Below, piece after piece: positions 27,602-36,641 of a DNA stretch of 64,000 bases (its first letter is position 1; each line of letters starts with the position of its first letter). Source of the DNA: Blastocatellia bacterium (GTDB taxonomy: Bacteria; Acidobacteriota; Blastocatellia; Pyrinomonadales; Pyrinomonadaceae); assembly GCA_003168335.1 (NCBI GenBank), contig PMSM01000002.1, positions 310,001 through 374,000 of the forward strand. Reading direction: 5' to 3'. Position numbers and translations under genes: made by a program. The notes beneath the pieces are model-generated. The model did no database searches. It was not told the origin of the DNA and saw only the letters and a program-made list of their open reading frames with translations.

Positions 27602-28505
27602 ACGCTCTTACAAACAGTTCCAGGGTACGTTGTCTCCGGAATGGAGCCGCTTTCTAATCATTCCGCGGCACGCCTATCGCGACGTGTTCCGCTCGAAGTT
27701 GTTTACCGGATTTTTCGTGCTCTCGTTTATCTGGCCGCTGGTGTGTGCGATTCTGATCTATCTGCATCACAACGTAGAGGCGCTGGGGATCATGAAGATC
27801 AACCTTCGCAATCTGCTCCCGATCGACGCCTCGTTCTTTCAGACCTACGTCATCGTGCAGGGGACGATCGGTTTCTTTCTCGCCATGTTGGTTGGTCCTC
27901 AACAGGTTTCGCGCGATCTCGCCAACAACGCCTTGCCGCTTTATTTGTGCCGTCCATTCACTCGCTCCGAATATGTCTTCGGCAAAATGTCGATCGTCAT
28001 CATTCTGCTTTCGACTATTACCTGGGCGCCCGGGCTGATACTTTTCCTGCTGCAAAGCTATCTGGAAGGATGGTCATGGTTCGTAGAGAACATCTCGATT
28101 GCCAGCGCGATCTTCCTCGGTAGTCTGGTCTGGATTCTCTTGCTGGCTTTGTTGTCGCAGACGATTTCGGCGTGGGTGAAGTGGCGCGTAGCGGCCCGAG
28201 CCGCATTGCTCGGACTGTTCTTTATTCCCACGATCTTCTCCGCCATCGTCAATGAGATTTTCCAAACGCGCTGGGGTCACCTATTTGATCTTCAGGCGCT
28301 GATTGGAAATGTCTGGTCAGGTTTGTTTGGCACGTTTGTGCGCCAAACGGGAGAGCAAGAGCAAATTCGAAACGGCCGGCTGATTGGGCAGGCAGTTGTG
28401 ACTGAGCCGCCGGTGTGGGCTTCGTGGTTCATGCTGTTTCTGATTTGCGCCCTTTGCCTGTGGTTGTTGTCGAGAAAAGTGAAAGCCTATGAGGTAGTGA
28501 AGTGA
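27588..28505 (+). CDS. ABC-2 type permease (pair 1)
   Basis: About 305 residues with six hydrophobic helices ([107 protein letters not shown]). [20 protein letters not shown] is the family-typical loop. The start at 27588 (M-A-V-L-E-R) is preferred, with TGGAG ahead; it lies 14 bp inside the ATPase gene, so the two are coupled. It is the membrane part of the first exporter. Confidence 0.88.
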   Translation: MAVLERSYKQFQGTLSPEWSRFLIIPRHAYRDVFRSKLFTGFFVLSFIWPLVCAILIYLHHNVEALGIMKINLRNLLPIDASFFQTYVIVQGTIGFFLAMLVGPQQVSRDLANNALPLYLCRPFTRSEYVFGKMSIVIILLSTITWAPGLILFLLQSYLEGWSWFVENISIASAIFLGSLVWILLLALLSQTISAWVKWRVAARAALLGLFFIPTIFSAIVNEIFQTRWGHLFDLQALIGNVWSGLFGTFVRQTGEQEQIRNGRLIGQAVVTEPPVWASWFMLFLICALCLWLLSRKVKAYEVVK

Positions 28506-28613
28506 ATTTCGAAATTCGGATTGCGGATTTCGAATTTTAGAACAGTGGAAATAACGCGTTTATGGTTCAAGATCAATCAAATTCGCAATCCGAAATTCGC
28601 AATCCGAAATTGG
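28504..28613. repeat. Inverted repeat that enters the start of an ABC ATPase gene
   Basis: Left arm GAATTTCGAAATTCGGATTG then CGGATTTCGAATTTTAG (28504-28540); right arm CAAATTCGCAATCCGAAATT then CGCAATCCGAAATTGG (28578-28613). The right arm is itself a direct duplication of the AATTCGCAATCCGAA unit. It overlaps the permease stop on the left and codes residues 6-17 of the next gene on the right. Confidence 0.88.
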
Positions 28614-29542
28614 CGCAAGCGATCGTCTTCGACAACGTCTCGAAGTTTTACGGCGAGATACTCGGGGTGAATCGCGTCAACCTCACGATTCCGCTCGGGA
28701 TCACCAGTCTGGTCGGACCCAACGGGGCAGGGAAGACGACGTTGATGAACCTGATGACCGGCTTGCTACGGCCGTCGCGTGGCCAGGTGAAGGTGCTTGG
28801 AGTGCCCACCGACCAGCCGGAACAATTGTTTCGCAAAGTCGGCTATTGCTCACAATTCGATTCTTTCCCCGGGGGCCTGACCGGCCGTGAGTTCATCAAC
28901 GCTTTTTTGCGGGTGTCGGGATTTTCCCGAAACCAGGCAGACGGTCTCACCGAAAGCGCGTTGGAGCGCGTTGATCTACTTCCGGCGGCGGACCGGAAAA
29001 TTGGAGCGTACAGCAAAGGCATGCGCCAGCGCGTGCGACTGGCCCAGTCGATTGCACACCAGCCTTCGGTGTTGATTTTGGATGAGCCGCTCAACGGTCT
29101 CGATCCAATGGTGCGGGCGGAAACCATCGCCTTGTTCAGACAGTTCGCGGCCGACGGGCTGCACTTAATTATTTCCAGTCACATTCTGCACGAAGTCGAC
29201 ATGATGTCCGATCGGGTGGTGCTGCTTAACAACGGCTACGTGGTAGCAGAGGGCGCGGTTCATGGCGTGCGCGATGAAATGGATGTTGAGCATCCAATGC
29301 AGATTCTGATTCGCTGTGACCAACCGTCGTTGCTGGCGGCGCGCATGTTTCAAAACGATGAGGTGGTGGAAGCGCGCCTGCATGACGATCGTCACGGCTT
29401 GTTCATAAAGACTCGGAATCCGGATGGGTTCTATCTGCGGCTAAATGAGGTTGTGGCTTTGGGCGAGATTGAAGTGGAGTCGGTCGCGCCGGTCGATGAC
29501 GACCTGGGCGCGGTTTATGAGTATTTGATTGGTTCGGAGTAG
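28562..29542 (+). CDS. ABC transporter ATP-binding protein (ABC-2 exporter pair 2)
   Basis: A 326-residue ABC ATPase with Walker [10 protein letters not shown] (52-60), signature [16 protein letters not shown], Walker [13 protein letters not shown] and switch histidine SSHIL. Residues 6-17 ([12 protein letters not shown]) are encoded by the inverted repeat at 28504-28613, so they are not ancestral. A TTG at 28610 (L-A-Q-A-I-V) is an alternative start that would bring the protein to family length. It follows pair 1 on the same strand and is followed by its own permease 39 bp later. Confidence 0.9.
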   Translation: MVQDQSNSQSEIRNPKLAQAIVFDNVSKFYGEILGVNRVNLTIPLGITSLVGPNGAGKTTLMNLMTGLLRPSRGQVKVLGVPTDQPEQLFRKVGYCSQFDSFPGGLTGREFINAFLRVSGFSRNQADGLTESALERVDLLPAADRKIGAYSKGMRQRVRLAQSIAHQPSVLILDEPLNGLDPMVRAETIALFRQFAADGLHLIISSHILHEVDMMSDRVVLLNNGYVVAEGAVHGVRDEMDVEHPMQILIRCDQPSLLAARMFQNDEVVEARLHDDRHGLFIKTRNPDGFYLRLNEVVALGEIEVESVAPVDDDLGAVYEYLIGSE

Positions 29543-29581
29543 GTGGTACGTGGCGGCATAGCCGCAAGGTGATTACAGTTT

Positions 29582-30448
29582 ATGAGTTCAACGGCCGAGA
29601 CAATTCAGAGTAATCCGGTGTCCAAAGCTGATTCTGCTTGGTCGCTTTGGCTGCGTCAGATTGCCGCCATCATGCGCCTCGAGGTTAAGCGGAATTTTTT
29701 CGGCAAGCGGGCCGTGCTGATATACCTGTTGGCGCTGATGCCGATAGGCCTGCTCAGTCTGATGGCGATAATTCCTCCGGGATATGCGTGGGCCGACTTT
29801 ACCCAGTATCCGGCGCGGTTCTCGCTGATCTACAACGCGCTGATTCTACGCACGGTGATCTTTTTCGGCTGCGCCTGGATCTTCATGAATCTCTTCCGCG
29901 GCGACATCGTCGATCGCAGCCTGCATTACTATTTTCTGGCCGCGGTGCGTCGCGAAGTCCTGCTCGCCGGCAAGTATCTTTCGGGCCTGGTGACTTCCAT
30001 GATCCTTTTCACTACCGTCACGGTGGTATCGATGTTCTTGCTCTTCTTTCCCCACTTTCCTTCGGCGAGCACGAGGTTCTTTCTCGACGGCGCCGGCATT
30101 GGGCAGCTATTCACCTATGCCGTCATCACCATGTTGGCGTGCGTTGGTTACGGCGCATTCTTTATGGTGGTTGGTTTGTTCTTTCGCAATCCAATAATCC
30201 CGGCCCTGGCGCTTTATGGATGGGAATGGATCAACTTCCTGCTGCCGCCGCTGCTGAAAAAGATCAGCGTGATTCACTATTTGAATTCACTGGTTCCGGT
30301 CCCGCTTTCCGAGGGGCCGTTCGCGGTAGTGGCTGAACCAACTCCGGCGTGGATCTCAATTCCGGGACTACTGATCGTGACCGTGCTGGTTTTGATTGTC
30401 GCCGGTTCGCGCATTCGTCGCATGGAGATTAGGTACGGCAGTGATTGA
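29582..30448 (+). CDS. ABC-2 type permease (pair 2)
   Basis: A 288-residue permease with six hydrophobic helices (AVLIYLLALMPIGLLSLMAI; ALILRTVIFFGCAWIFMNLF; YLSGLVTSMILFTTVTVVSM; LFTYAVITMLACVGYGAFFM; IPALALYGWEWINFLLPPLL; ISIPGLLIVTVLVLIVAGS). The loop after helix 2 (FRGDIVDRSLHYYFLAAVRR) is typical of ABC-2 permeases. It closes a four-gene run of ATPase-permease-ATPase-permease that may form one or two exporters; the cargo is unknown. Confidence 0.88.
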   Translation: MSSTAETIQSNPVSKADSAWSLWLRQIAAIMRLEVKRNFFGKRAVLIYLLALMPIGLLSLMAIIPPGYAWADFTQYPARFSLIYNALILRTVIFFGCAWIFMNLFRGDIVDRSLHYYFLAAVRREVLLAGKYLSGLVTSMILFTTVTVVSMFLLFFPHFPSASTRFFLDGAGIGQLFTYAVITMLACVGYGAFFMVVGLFFRNPIIPALALYGWEWINFLLPPLLKKISVIHYLNSLVPVPLSEGPFAVVAEPTPAWISIPGLLIVTVLVLIVAGSRIRRMEIRYGSD

Positions 30449-30495
30449 TGAACCGACCGGGACACTGTTTCGGCGCCGAGATGGCGTCCTAACAT

Positions 30496-30554
30496 TTTAG
30501 AGTACCAACTTTAGCCTTGCTTAATAAAACCCGACTAAAGTCGGTACTCTGAAC
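30496..30554. repeat. Hairpin repeat, TTAGAGT family, copy 2
   Basis: TTTTAGAGTACCAACTTTAG, spacer with CCTTGC, then CGACTAAAGTCGGTACTCTG and AAC. The outer arms pair (AGAGTACC with GGTACTCT) and match the element at 21207-21266, where the pair is AGAGTTCAA with TTGAACTCT: different letters, still complementary. It lies downstream of the permease. Confidence 0.82.
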
Positions 30555-30658
30555 ACCGCTTATCAAAGGAGGCACCACCGCGCCGAGTTTCTATTCTTGT
30601 TGATTGGGTGATCTGCTATGCTCAAGCCCGTGCCCAACTTCTGGTGAGGTTTTCGCCG

Positions 30659-33151
30659 ATGAACTCTCAATCCCGCAACATTCTTCCACGTTCTTTGGGT
30701 CCGCAATTCCTTTCGCTCTTGATCGTAATTGTCTTGCTCGCCGCGCCCATTTGCGCGCAGCAACCCGCGGGCCCGGCCAAAGTACCCGCGCCGCCAACTC
30801 CCGCGCCAACCTTTGACAATCTGCTCGCCGCCGATAGCTACAAACTCTATGGCGAGGTGCGCAACATCGGTCAACTCATGAGCACCGGCGGCGCGGGCGA
30901 GATCGTCGATCCGATTATCAAACTTGCCGACCCGCCCAATGAGTTCAAATCGATCATCACGTTTTTAAAGAAGAACTCCGAGGCCCTGGCGACGGCGCGG
31001 TTGCTGTTCGCTACCTGGCCCGCGCGCACGGATGTTCCCGACGCCTTTGTAGCAATCGAGTTCTCTTCGCCAGAAGAGGCGGCGAAGTTTGCTCCCAAGC
31101 TGGAAACTTTTTTGCCTACGGTCCTGCCACCCGTACCAGTCCCGACGCCAGGCTCAACCGAAGCGTCCTCTGGTCCAGCACCGGCCAAGCCAAACGAGCC
31201 GGGTCAGCAGCAGGCTATCGCTGAATCGAAGAAAGAAACTGCGGCCGCGCCGGCGGCAACTCCTCAGCCACCCGTCGCCACACCAACTGCAACGCCGGCC
31301 GAGCGGCTGCCATTTGTGATTACCCACTCGGGCAATCTGGTTTTTATCAGCGACAGATCTTTCAAATTCGAAAAGCTCCACCCGGTCGGGAGCAAGGCGC
31401 TCGCTGAGGATCAGAATTTTCGCATTGCCCACGATCGGTTTTCGACTGAGCCGGTCTTCCTCTTTTTCAATGTGGCCCTTGAAGAGAAGCAGAAACCGAA
31501 AGCCCCTCAGACCATCGCGGAAGCTCAGGCTGAGCAGCTGAAACCGGCAGAACCAGACACGGACGCCTCTCCGGATGAAATGCCCGCAAGACCTGGCGAG
31601 ACGCCGGCGACTGAGCCAACCCCGGATTCGGAAAAGCCAAGCGTGCGACGCGTGGCAGTTCTGAGCGGTGGACCGCAGCCGTCACCCACCCCGACACCAA
31701 CCAAAGAACAGCAGACGCAAGCGATCGCCTCCGCGCAAGTTGGGCACCTGCTCGACGCGCTTGGATTTGGCGAGCCGCAATGGCCGGAAGCCGTGGGCGT
31801 GGCGCTGGCGCTCGACAATAGTGACTACGTTATCAAGGCGATCCTGATCGACGCGCCCGACGCGAAAAAGTTGCCGTTACCGTTTGTGCCCCAACTGATT
31901 TCCGGACCTTCGTACGCGTCTCAGGCTCCGTCGGTGCTTCCCGAGGACACCGAAGTTTTCGTCAGCACTTCAATTGATTTCCTGCAAACGTATGAAGGCA
32001 TGCGGAAGGCGGCAGAGGTCAAAGCGAAAGCCGAATTGAAACAGGTAACGGCCGGAGGGAAAGAGCCACCGTTGGATGCGTTCGCGGAATTCGAGAAGAA
32101 AGGTGGTTTCAAGATTAAGGACGACCTGCTGCCGGTTTTCGGAAACGAAATCGCTTTGGCCGGTTCGCTTAAATCTCTGCAGGGTGCCGGGGGCCTCAAC
32201 ATCGGGACGGCGCCGTCCGCTAAGCCTGCGTCTGGGACAGTCGATACCACCCAGGACAAAGATAAGAAGGGCAGCGATGCGTTTCCGATGCTGCTGATTT
32301 CGGTCAAGGATCGCGAAGCAGCGCGCCGGATAATGCCCCGCGTACTCGACGGGCTCGGCATCGGCGAGGCGAATTTGATTGCGCAGGTAGAGAAACGCGA
32401 AGACACCGAGCTCGTGAACTACGCGGGAGTGTTTGCTTACGCTTTCGTCGGCGATTTCGTGGTGATTTCAGAAGCGGCCACAGTGCGACGTGTAATTGAC
32501 GCTAATATCAATCATCAGACGCTCTCATCCAGCACGGCGTTTCGGAACTCGCGGCGCTGGGAACCAAATCGGACGTTGGGGCAGATCTATATTTCACCCG
32601 CATTGATGGAGAGTAATCAAGAAGAGATTCGCAAACAGGCCGCCACGCTGGATCCGGCGATGCGCGACTTCCTCCTGGGATTGGATCCGACGGCCGGTGC
32701 GATTACTTATGCGCTCTCGAACGAAGGACTTGGAACTCAGCACGAGATACATCTGCCCAAGAACCTCATCATCACCATGGTGGCCGGAATTTCATCCGCG
32801 ACCAAGAACCCGCCGCCGGAGATGAATGAAGGAATCGCAATCGGCGAATTGCAATTGATTTTTAATGTCGAGAGCACTTACCTGGCAACTGATGGAAAGG
32901 GTAAGTACGGCACGCTCGATCAGCTGCGCGTCACGGACGTTGGGAAGAGAATGCTAACGCAGGAGATGTTCGAAAAGTACGGCTACAACTTTGAAGTCAC
33001 CGCGTCGGGCGATCAGTTTGAAGCCGTCGCGACGCCGCGTGAGTATGGCAAGAGCGGCAAGCGGTCCTTCTTTGTTGACAAGAGCGGAGTCGTGCGCGGT
33101 GACGATCATGGCGGCGCGCCGGCCACGGCTGCGGACAAACCAATTCAGTGA
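30659..33151 (+). CDS. Secreted DUF3352-like protein with pilin-like C-terminal domain
   Basis: About 830 residues. The start at 30659 gives a signal peptide (FLSLLIVIVLLAAPICAQQ). A Pro/Ala-rich mature N-terminus and two low-complexity Pro/Glu/Thr linkers separate globular parts. The central part resembles DUF3352 (EDTEVFVSTSIDFLQTYEGM, LVNYAGVFAYAFVGDFVVIS, AATVRRVIDANINHQTLSSS), as in the FecR protein at 23197. The last 110 residues look like the soluble part of an acidobacterial type IV pilin-like protein (AIGELQLIFNVESTYLATDG, KYGTLDQL, YGKSGKRSFFVDKSGVVRGD) but without a prepilin helix. No pilus genes are adjacent. The function is unknown. Confidence 0.8.
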   Translation: MNSQSRNILPRSLGPQFLSLLIVIVLLAAPICAQQPAGPAKVPAPPTPAPTFDNLLAADSYKLYGEVRNIGQLMSTGGAGEIVDPIIKLADPPNEFKSIITFLKKNSEALATARLLFATWPARTDVPDAFVAIEFSSPEEAAKFAPKLETFLPTVLPPVPVPTPGSTEASSGPAPAKPNEPGQQQAIAESKKETAAAPAATPQPPVATPTATPAERLPFVITHSGNLVFISDRSFKFEKLHPVGSKALAEDQNFRIAHDRFSTEPVFLFFNVALEEKQKPKAPQTIAEAQAEQLKPAEPDTDASPDEMPARPGETPATEPTPDSEKPSVRRVAVLSGGPQPSPTPTPTKEQQTQAIASAQVGHLLDALGFGEPQWPEAVGVALALDNSDYVIKAILIDAPDAKKLPLPFVPQLISGPSYASQAPSVLPEDTEVFVSTSIDFLQTYEGMRKAAEVKAKAELKQVTAGGKEPPLDAFAEFEKKGGFKIKDDLLPVFGNEIALAGSLKSLQGAGGLNIGTAPSAKPASGTVDTTQDKDKKGSDAFPMLLISVKDREAARRIMPRVLDGLGIGEANLIAQVEKREDTELVNYAGVFAYAFVGDFVVISEAATVRRVIDANINHQTLSSSTAFRNSRRWEPNRTLGQIYISPALMESNQEEIRKQAATLDPAMRDFLLGLDPTAGAITYALSNEGLGTQHEIHLPKNLIITMVAGISSATKNPPPEMNEGIAIGELQLIFNVESTYLATDGKGKYGTLDQLRVTDVGKRMLTQEMFEKYGYNFEVTASGDQFEAVATPREYGKSGKRSFFVDKSGVVRGDDHGGAPATAADKPIQ

Positions 33152-33159
33152 GCAAGAGT

Positions 33160-33271
33160 GTCCACAGATTACGCAGATTACACAGAACAGAAACGTATTC
33201 AGAGTGGTTGAGCGTTAGTGAAAGATCGCCAACGCTTCTGCTGATCGGCCTATCTGTGAAATCTGTGGATG
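33160..33271. repeat. CAGATTAC long inverted repeat, copy 1
   Basis: Left arm GTCCACAGATTACGCAGATT then ACACAGAAC; right arm ATCTGTGAAATCTGTGGATG, with about 60 bp between. Related full copies are at 54071-54192 and 56168-56301, with half copies at 23099 and 49629. It lies between the DUF3352-like gene and the convergent HprK-like gene. Confidence 0.88.
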
Positions 33272-33274
33272 TTT

Positions 33275-34096
33275 CTACCCGACGCGTTCCAAAATCGACT
33301 TCACTATTTCGCTTGCTTCCCCGCGCACACCTTTCAGGATTTGGGCTGATTCCAGGGCTGCGGGCAAAACGGTCAGGGCCAACTCCGGCTGCGAACGCGC
33401 GGACACCGTGTGCGACATCAACTCCAGCACACCCTTCCCACGGGTGATCTGCTTTGGCCGCCAGCGCGCTCCGTCTTTGTAGTTTGTGGACACTACCAAT
33501 CCAACGCGCAAAGGTTTCGATCCGACTGCGGCGCCGATTTCTTCGGCCCGAACTTTCTTTGATGCCTGCCCGTCCGGTAAACGCATGCCCAGCGCTCTGG
33601 GGTAAGCATGCACGCGGCCGCGCGCGTCAAGCACCGCGTACTCATCCGAATAGTAGGTTGCCCCGGCACGGATTAGTTGGTCCACCAGCGTGGTCTTGCC
33701 GCTGTGACTCAGACCGGGAATCAGAATTGCGCGGTCCTTCCAACCAACCACGCCGGCATGAACAAAGATGCGGCGGGGCGCATACTCTGCGACAGTCAAC
33801 TGCACGTGAGATTCAAAAGCATCCAGCACGCTATCGAATTGTCTGGCGCGCGCAAACCTGACCAGGTTCCAATAGCCAAGGCTAAGACGGCGCACCCTTG
33901 AATCAGGTTTTGCCCTGCTGCCGATGATCGAATAGAGATGGTCTGTGACCGCGAACGATGCCGGTTTCGATCCCGGCGGCAGGCGCGCGATTACGTCCTT
34001 GAGGATGGCAGAGTCGTTGACCCGCACGCCGACCCGCACGCCGTAAGAAGTGAATGACATTCCGTCCGCCCAGCCCAGGCGGTCAATTTTGGCCAT
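33275..34096 (-). CDS. HPr kinase-like P-loop protein
   Basis: A 273-residue protein resembling the C-terminal kinase part of HprK and HprK-related proteins. Walker A is IPGLSHSGKTTLVDQL (near residue 150), followed by YYSDEYAVLDARGRVHAYP, which matches the HprK acid and base region. The N-terminal 120 residues (SFTSYGVRVGVRVND) lack the HprK N-domain. Such stand-alone proteins are often found in peptide-modification clusters, but no precursor, PqqD or asparagine synthetase gene is near, so the substrate is unknown. The start at 34096 has a weak Shine-Dalgarno. Confidence 0.8.
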   Translation of the reverse strand: MAKIDRLGWADGMSFTSYGVRVGVRVNDSAILKDVIARLPPGSKPASFAVTDHLYSIIGSRAKPDSRVRRLSLGYWNLVRFARARQFDSVLDAFESHVQLTVAEYAPRRIFVHAGVVGWKDRAILIPGLSHSGKTTLVDQLIRAGATYYSDEYAVLDARGRVHAYPRALGMRLPDGQASKKVRAEEIGAAVGSKPLRVGLVVSTNYKDGARWRPKQITRGKGVLELMSHTVSARSQPELALTVLPAALESAQILKGVRGEASEIVKSILERVG

Positions 34097-34158
34097 TCAA
34101 GCAGATGGGCTGCGATATCTTGGAATCTGCGTCATGTTTATAACCAGCGATCAACTAG

Positions 34159-34230
34159 TGTCAGAAACCCGACCGTAAGGGAGGGCTGGTCCTGCTGCGG
34201 AGCCCTCCCTCACGGTCGGGCTGCTGACAG
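34159..34230. repeat. GCCCGACCGT hairpin repeat, copy 1, forming the end of the S9 peptidase gene
   Basis: Left arm TGTCAGAAACCCGACCGTAA then GGGAGGGCT; right arm AGCCCTCCCTCACGGTCGGG then CTGCTGACA. The right arm contains the stop codon and the last codons (S-A-A-R-P) of the minus-strand peptidase at 34210. Related copies: 43637-43708 and 52041-52170. Confidence 0.9.
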
Positions 34231-36165
34231 ATTCTCAATCGGCACGGGCTCGACCGGCTCGGCCAGTTCAAATTTGAAAACGCGTGAATAAAAGTAAAGC
34301 TCGCCATCGAGCGCGCGCTTGATGTTTTCAGCGCGACGAAAGCCGTGCTGTTCGCCTGCGAAGGCTACATACGCGACCGGCACGCCCTTCCGGCGCAAGG
34401 CTGCCACCATCATCTCGGCCTGATTGGGAGGCACAACTTTGTCTTCCAGGCCCTGGAAAAAAATGACCGGACAGGACAATCTGTCGGTGAAGTTTATCGG
34501 CGAGCGTTGCCGGTAGAGATCGCGGCGTTCAGGATATGAACCGATCAGGTTATCCAGATAGCGCGACTCGAACTTGTGGGTCTCTTTCGCCAGGGCCTCG
34601 GCATCGCTAACGCCGAAGTGACTCGCTCCGGCTTTGAATTGATCGCGAAAAGTGAGCGCGCACAAAGTGGTGTAGCCGCCCGCGCTGCCGCCGTCGATCA
34701 TCAGGCGGTTACCATCGGCGTCGCCACGCGTCGCCAGAAACCTGGCGCCGTTTACACAGTCGTCGACGTCAACGATGCCCCAGTTGCCATTCAATCTTTC
34801 GCGATACGCGCGCCCATAGCCGGTGCTGCCGCCATAGTTAACATCCAGCACGGCGACGCCCCGGCTGGTCCAGTATTGAATGCCCAGCGCTAACACCGCG
34901 TTCGCCGCCGAAGTTGGTCCGCCGTGGCTCTTGACCAGCAACAGCGGCCTTTCAAGATTGGGTGCGGCAAAGTCGCTGTTCTTTGGCGGATAGTAGAAGC
35001 CGTGTGCGGTCAAACCGTTTTCGGTAGGGAACTCGATCGCTTGTGGCTCTGAAATAAAGCCGGCAGCAATATCGCTTTTGCTCGCGCGCTGCAAAACTTT
35101 TGTAGTGCGACTCGCGAGATCCATTTCTATGATCGAGAACGGTTCGCGTGGAGATCCGGCCCGGAACACCGCGCGGCCGGGCGCGGCGCAGACAAAAGAA
35201 ATCTCGGTATACGGCGCGTCAATTCGCTGCAGCTTTCCGGTATGCGTGTCGATGATGCCAAGGCGCCAGAGGCCGCGCTCGGCAAAGGCGCAGACGATTC
35301 TATCGGCTGATTCAAACGCGTAGGTTGACAGCCCGAAGATCCATTGCGGCGCGCCAAATTCGGCTTCCATTTCGCAAACGCATTCGATGGCCGCGCCCGA
35401 GGCTTCTCGATAGATGTTCCACCAACCCGAAACGTCGGAAACGAAGTAGAGCGTTCCGTCGGGTGACCACTCTGGTTGAAAGATCGATTCTCGCAGGCCG
35501 CCGGCGACCAGTTGTTGATTAGCGATGGTTCCGTCACCGGCGATTTCGCCGGCCCAGAGCTCGCAGCCGTCCCAGGGCATGTTGGGATGGTTCCAGGTGA
35601 GCCAGGCCAGACGGGAACCATTCGGACTGACACGCGGCGAGGAATAAAAGTCGTTGCCGGAGACCAGCACCTGCTCTTTGCCCCCGTCGACCGGCATGGC
35701 GACCAGAGTATTGATCGCCTCGCGACCGTTCTCACGGTGATCTTCACGAACGCAGATCAGACGATTCCGGCTCCCGTCAATCACAAAGTCGGCATAGCGA
35801 AGTCGAGAATCAGTAACCTGCTCGCTGATTAGTTGCGGCGCAGTGTCCGGCGCCTGCCGGTACAGTTGCTGATCGGCAAAGTTGGAAAAGTAGACGGTCG
35901 AGTTGTGGGCGGCGTAATCCCCGCCGCCGTACTCATGCACCCGCGTGCGCGCGTTGAATCCCGGAGGGTTCACGTCAACGGTCGTGCCGTCGCTTGCGCG
36001 CCGAACGACCACCTGGCGGCCCCCTTCGGACGGGCGCATCTCGATCCAATAAATGTCGTCGCCATCCATCCTGAGCTGGCCGAGGCTGATGGATCCTTTG
36101 ACGATCAAATCAGAAGTGATTGGTGATTTCCACGAGCCGTAGGGCACAGTCTTGAGGTCAGTCAT
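34210..36165 (-). CDS. S9 family prolyl oligopeptidase-like peptidase
   Basis: A 651-residue serine peptidase. Residues 1-380 form a beta-propeller-like N-terminus (repeats such as [20 protein letters not shown] and [20 protein letters not shown]). The C-terminal alpha/beta hydrolase carries the nucleophile S494 in [10 protein letters not shown], an acid in [15 protein letters not shown] and a histidine in [29 protein letters not shown] and [16 protein letters not shown] are typical of dipeptidyl/acylaminoacyl-peptidase relatives. No signal peptide is seen, so it is probably cytoplasmic. Its final five residues and stop come from the hairpin repeat at 34159-34230, so the ancestral C-terminus has been altered. 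Confidence 0.93.
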   Translation of the reverse strand: MTDLKTVPYGSWKSPITSDLIVKGSISLGQLRMDGDDIYWIEMRPSEGGRQVVVRRASDGTTVDVNPPGFNARTRVHEYGGGDYAAHNSTVYFSNFADQQLYRQAPDTAPQLISEQVTDSRLRYADFVIDGSRNRLICVREDHRENGREAINTLVAMPVDGGKEQVLVSGNDFYSSPRVSPNGSRLAWLTWNHPNMPWDGCELWAGEIAGDGTIANQQLVAGGLRESIFQPEWSPDGTLYFVSDVSGWWNIYREASGAAIECVCEMEAEFGAPQWIFGLSTYAFESADRIVCAFAERGLWRLGIIDTHTGKLQRIDAPYTEISFVCAAPGRAVFRAGSPREPFSIIEMDLASRTTKVLQRASKSDIAAGFISEPQAIEFPTENGLTAHGFYYPPKNSDFAAPNLERPLLLVKSHGGPTSAANAVLALGIQYWTSRGVAVLDVNYGGSTGYGRAYRERLNGNWGIVDVDDCVNGARFLATRGDADGNRLMIDGGSAGGYTTLCALTFRDQFKAGASHFGVSDAEALAKETHKFESRYLDNLIGSYPERRDLYRQRSPINFTDRLSCPVIFFQGLEDKVVPPNQAEMMVAALRRKGVPVAYVAFAGEQHGFRRAENIKRALDGELYFYSRVFKFELAEPVEPVPIENLSAARP

Positions 36166-36238
36166 TGATGGGTCTTTCGCTTAACGGATAGGAAAGCCGG
36201 AAAACGTGATTATCGTCAGAACGCGTGAAAGTGCAAGG

Positions 36239-36307
36239 AGTGGCCCAGACTTCAGTCTGTGATTGAGCCATCAGCTCCCCAAAATCACAGACTGAAGTCT
36301 GTGCCAC
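36239..36307. repeat. Hairpin repeat with AGACTTCAGTCT core
   Basis: Left arm AGTGGCCCAGACTTCAGTCT then GTGATT; right arm AATCACAGACTGAAGTCTGT then GCCAC. Each arm holds a small palindrome (AGACTTCAGTCT, AGACTGAAGTCT). Only one copy is in the window. It lies upstream of the S9 peptidase gene and next to a terminator-like hairpin. Confidence 0.85.
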
Positions 36308-36348
36308 AAAAAAAAGCAAAGGCGCCGACCTCCCCCAAAGTCGGCGCC
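36307..36348 (-). terminator. Rho-independent terminator, minus-strand direction
   Basis: Read on the minus strand, GGCGCCGAC-TTTGGGGGAG-GTCGGCGCC forms a perfect 9-bp GC stem (36321-36329 with 36340-36348) and is followed by TTTGCTTTTTTTT. It would end a minus-strand transcript arriving from above 36350. The only candidate in that position is the gene remnant at 36382. Confidence 0.75.
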
Positions 36349-36381
36349 TCAACCCTTCAGTCTCAGTTCTCACAAGGAGAA

Positions 36382-36580
36382 TCAATTGAATGAACGCATA
36401 CTAAACTCGGCACTCAAGCCAAGGGTTGCGAAAACATTGCGATCAACTTGTGAAGATGTTTCTGTAGCGCAGCGAGTCTGGTCCCGCCAGCTAGAGTCGT
36501 GGGTCAGTTTCAAGTTCTGAATGTGTCGAGTTGTGCCCTTCACCTCAAATTGACCCACCACCCTAGCGAGGCTAATTGAC
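36382..36580 (-). pseudogene. Possible 3' remnant of a minus-strand gene
   Basis: A minus-strand frame ends 34 bp ahead of a good minus-strand terminator. Its last residues (NVFATLGLSAEFSMRSFN) read like an outer-membrane beta-strand terminus. The frame stays open further upstream but there it is antisense to the gamma-glutamyltransferase start, so a complete gene is unlikely. The terminator is the main reason to suspect a lost gene. The protein family is not recognised, and the left boundary of the remnant cannot be fixed. Confidence 0.25.
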
Positions 36581-36641
36581 TCAGCCCCTGAATCAGCATA
36601 AAACTCTTCCCAAATTTGCTTATCTCGGAGGCCTGTCGAGG

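Noticed and set aside
33275-34096. HprK-like protein as part of a lasso-peptide or other RiPP cluster
   Set aside because: No precursor peptide, PqqD-like, lasso cyclase or protease gene is adjacent.
36158-36385. Minus-strand protein-coding frame with VAQTSVCDF
   Set aside because: The frame is a read-through of the AGACTTCAGTCT hairpin repeat and has no ribosome site or family likeness.
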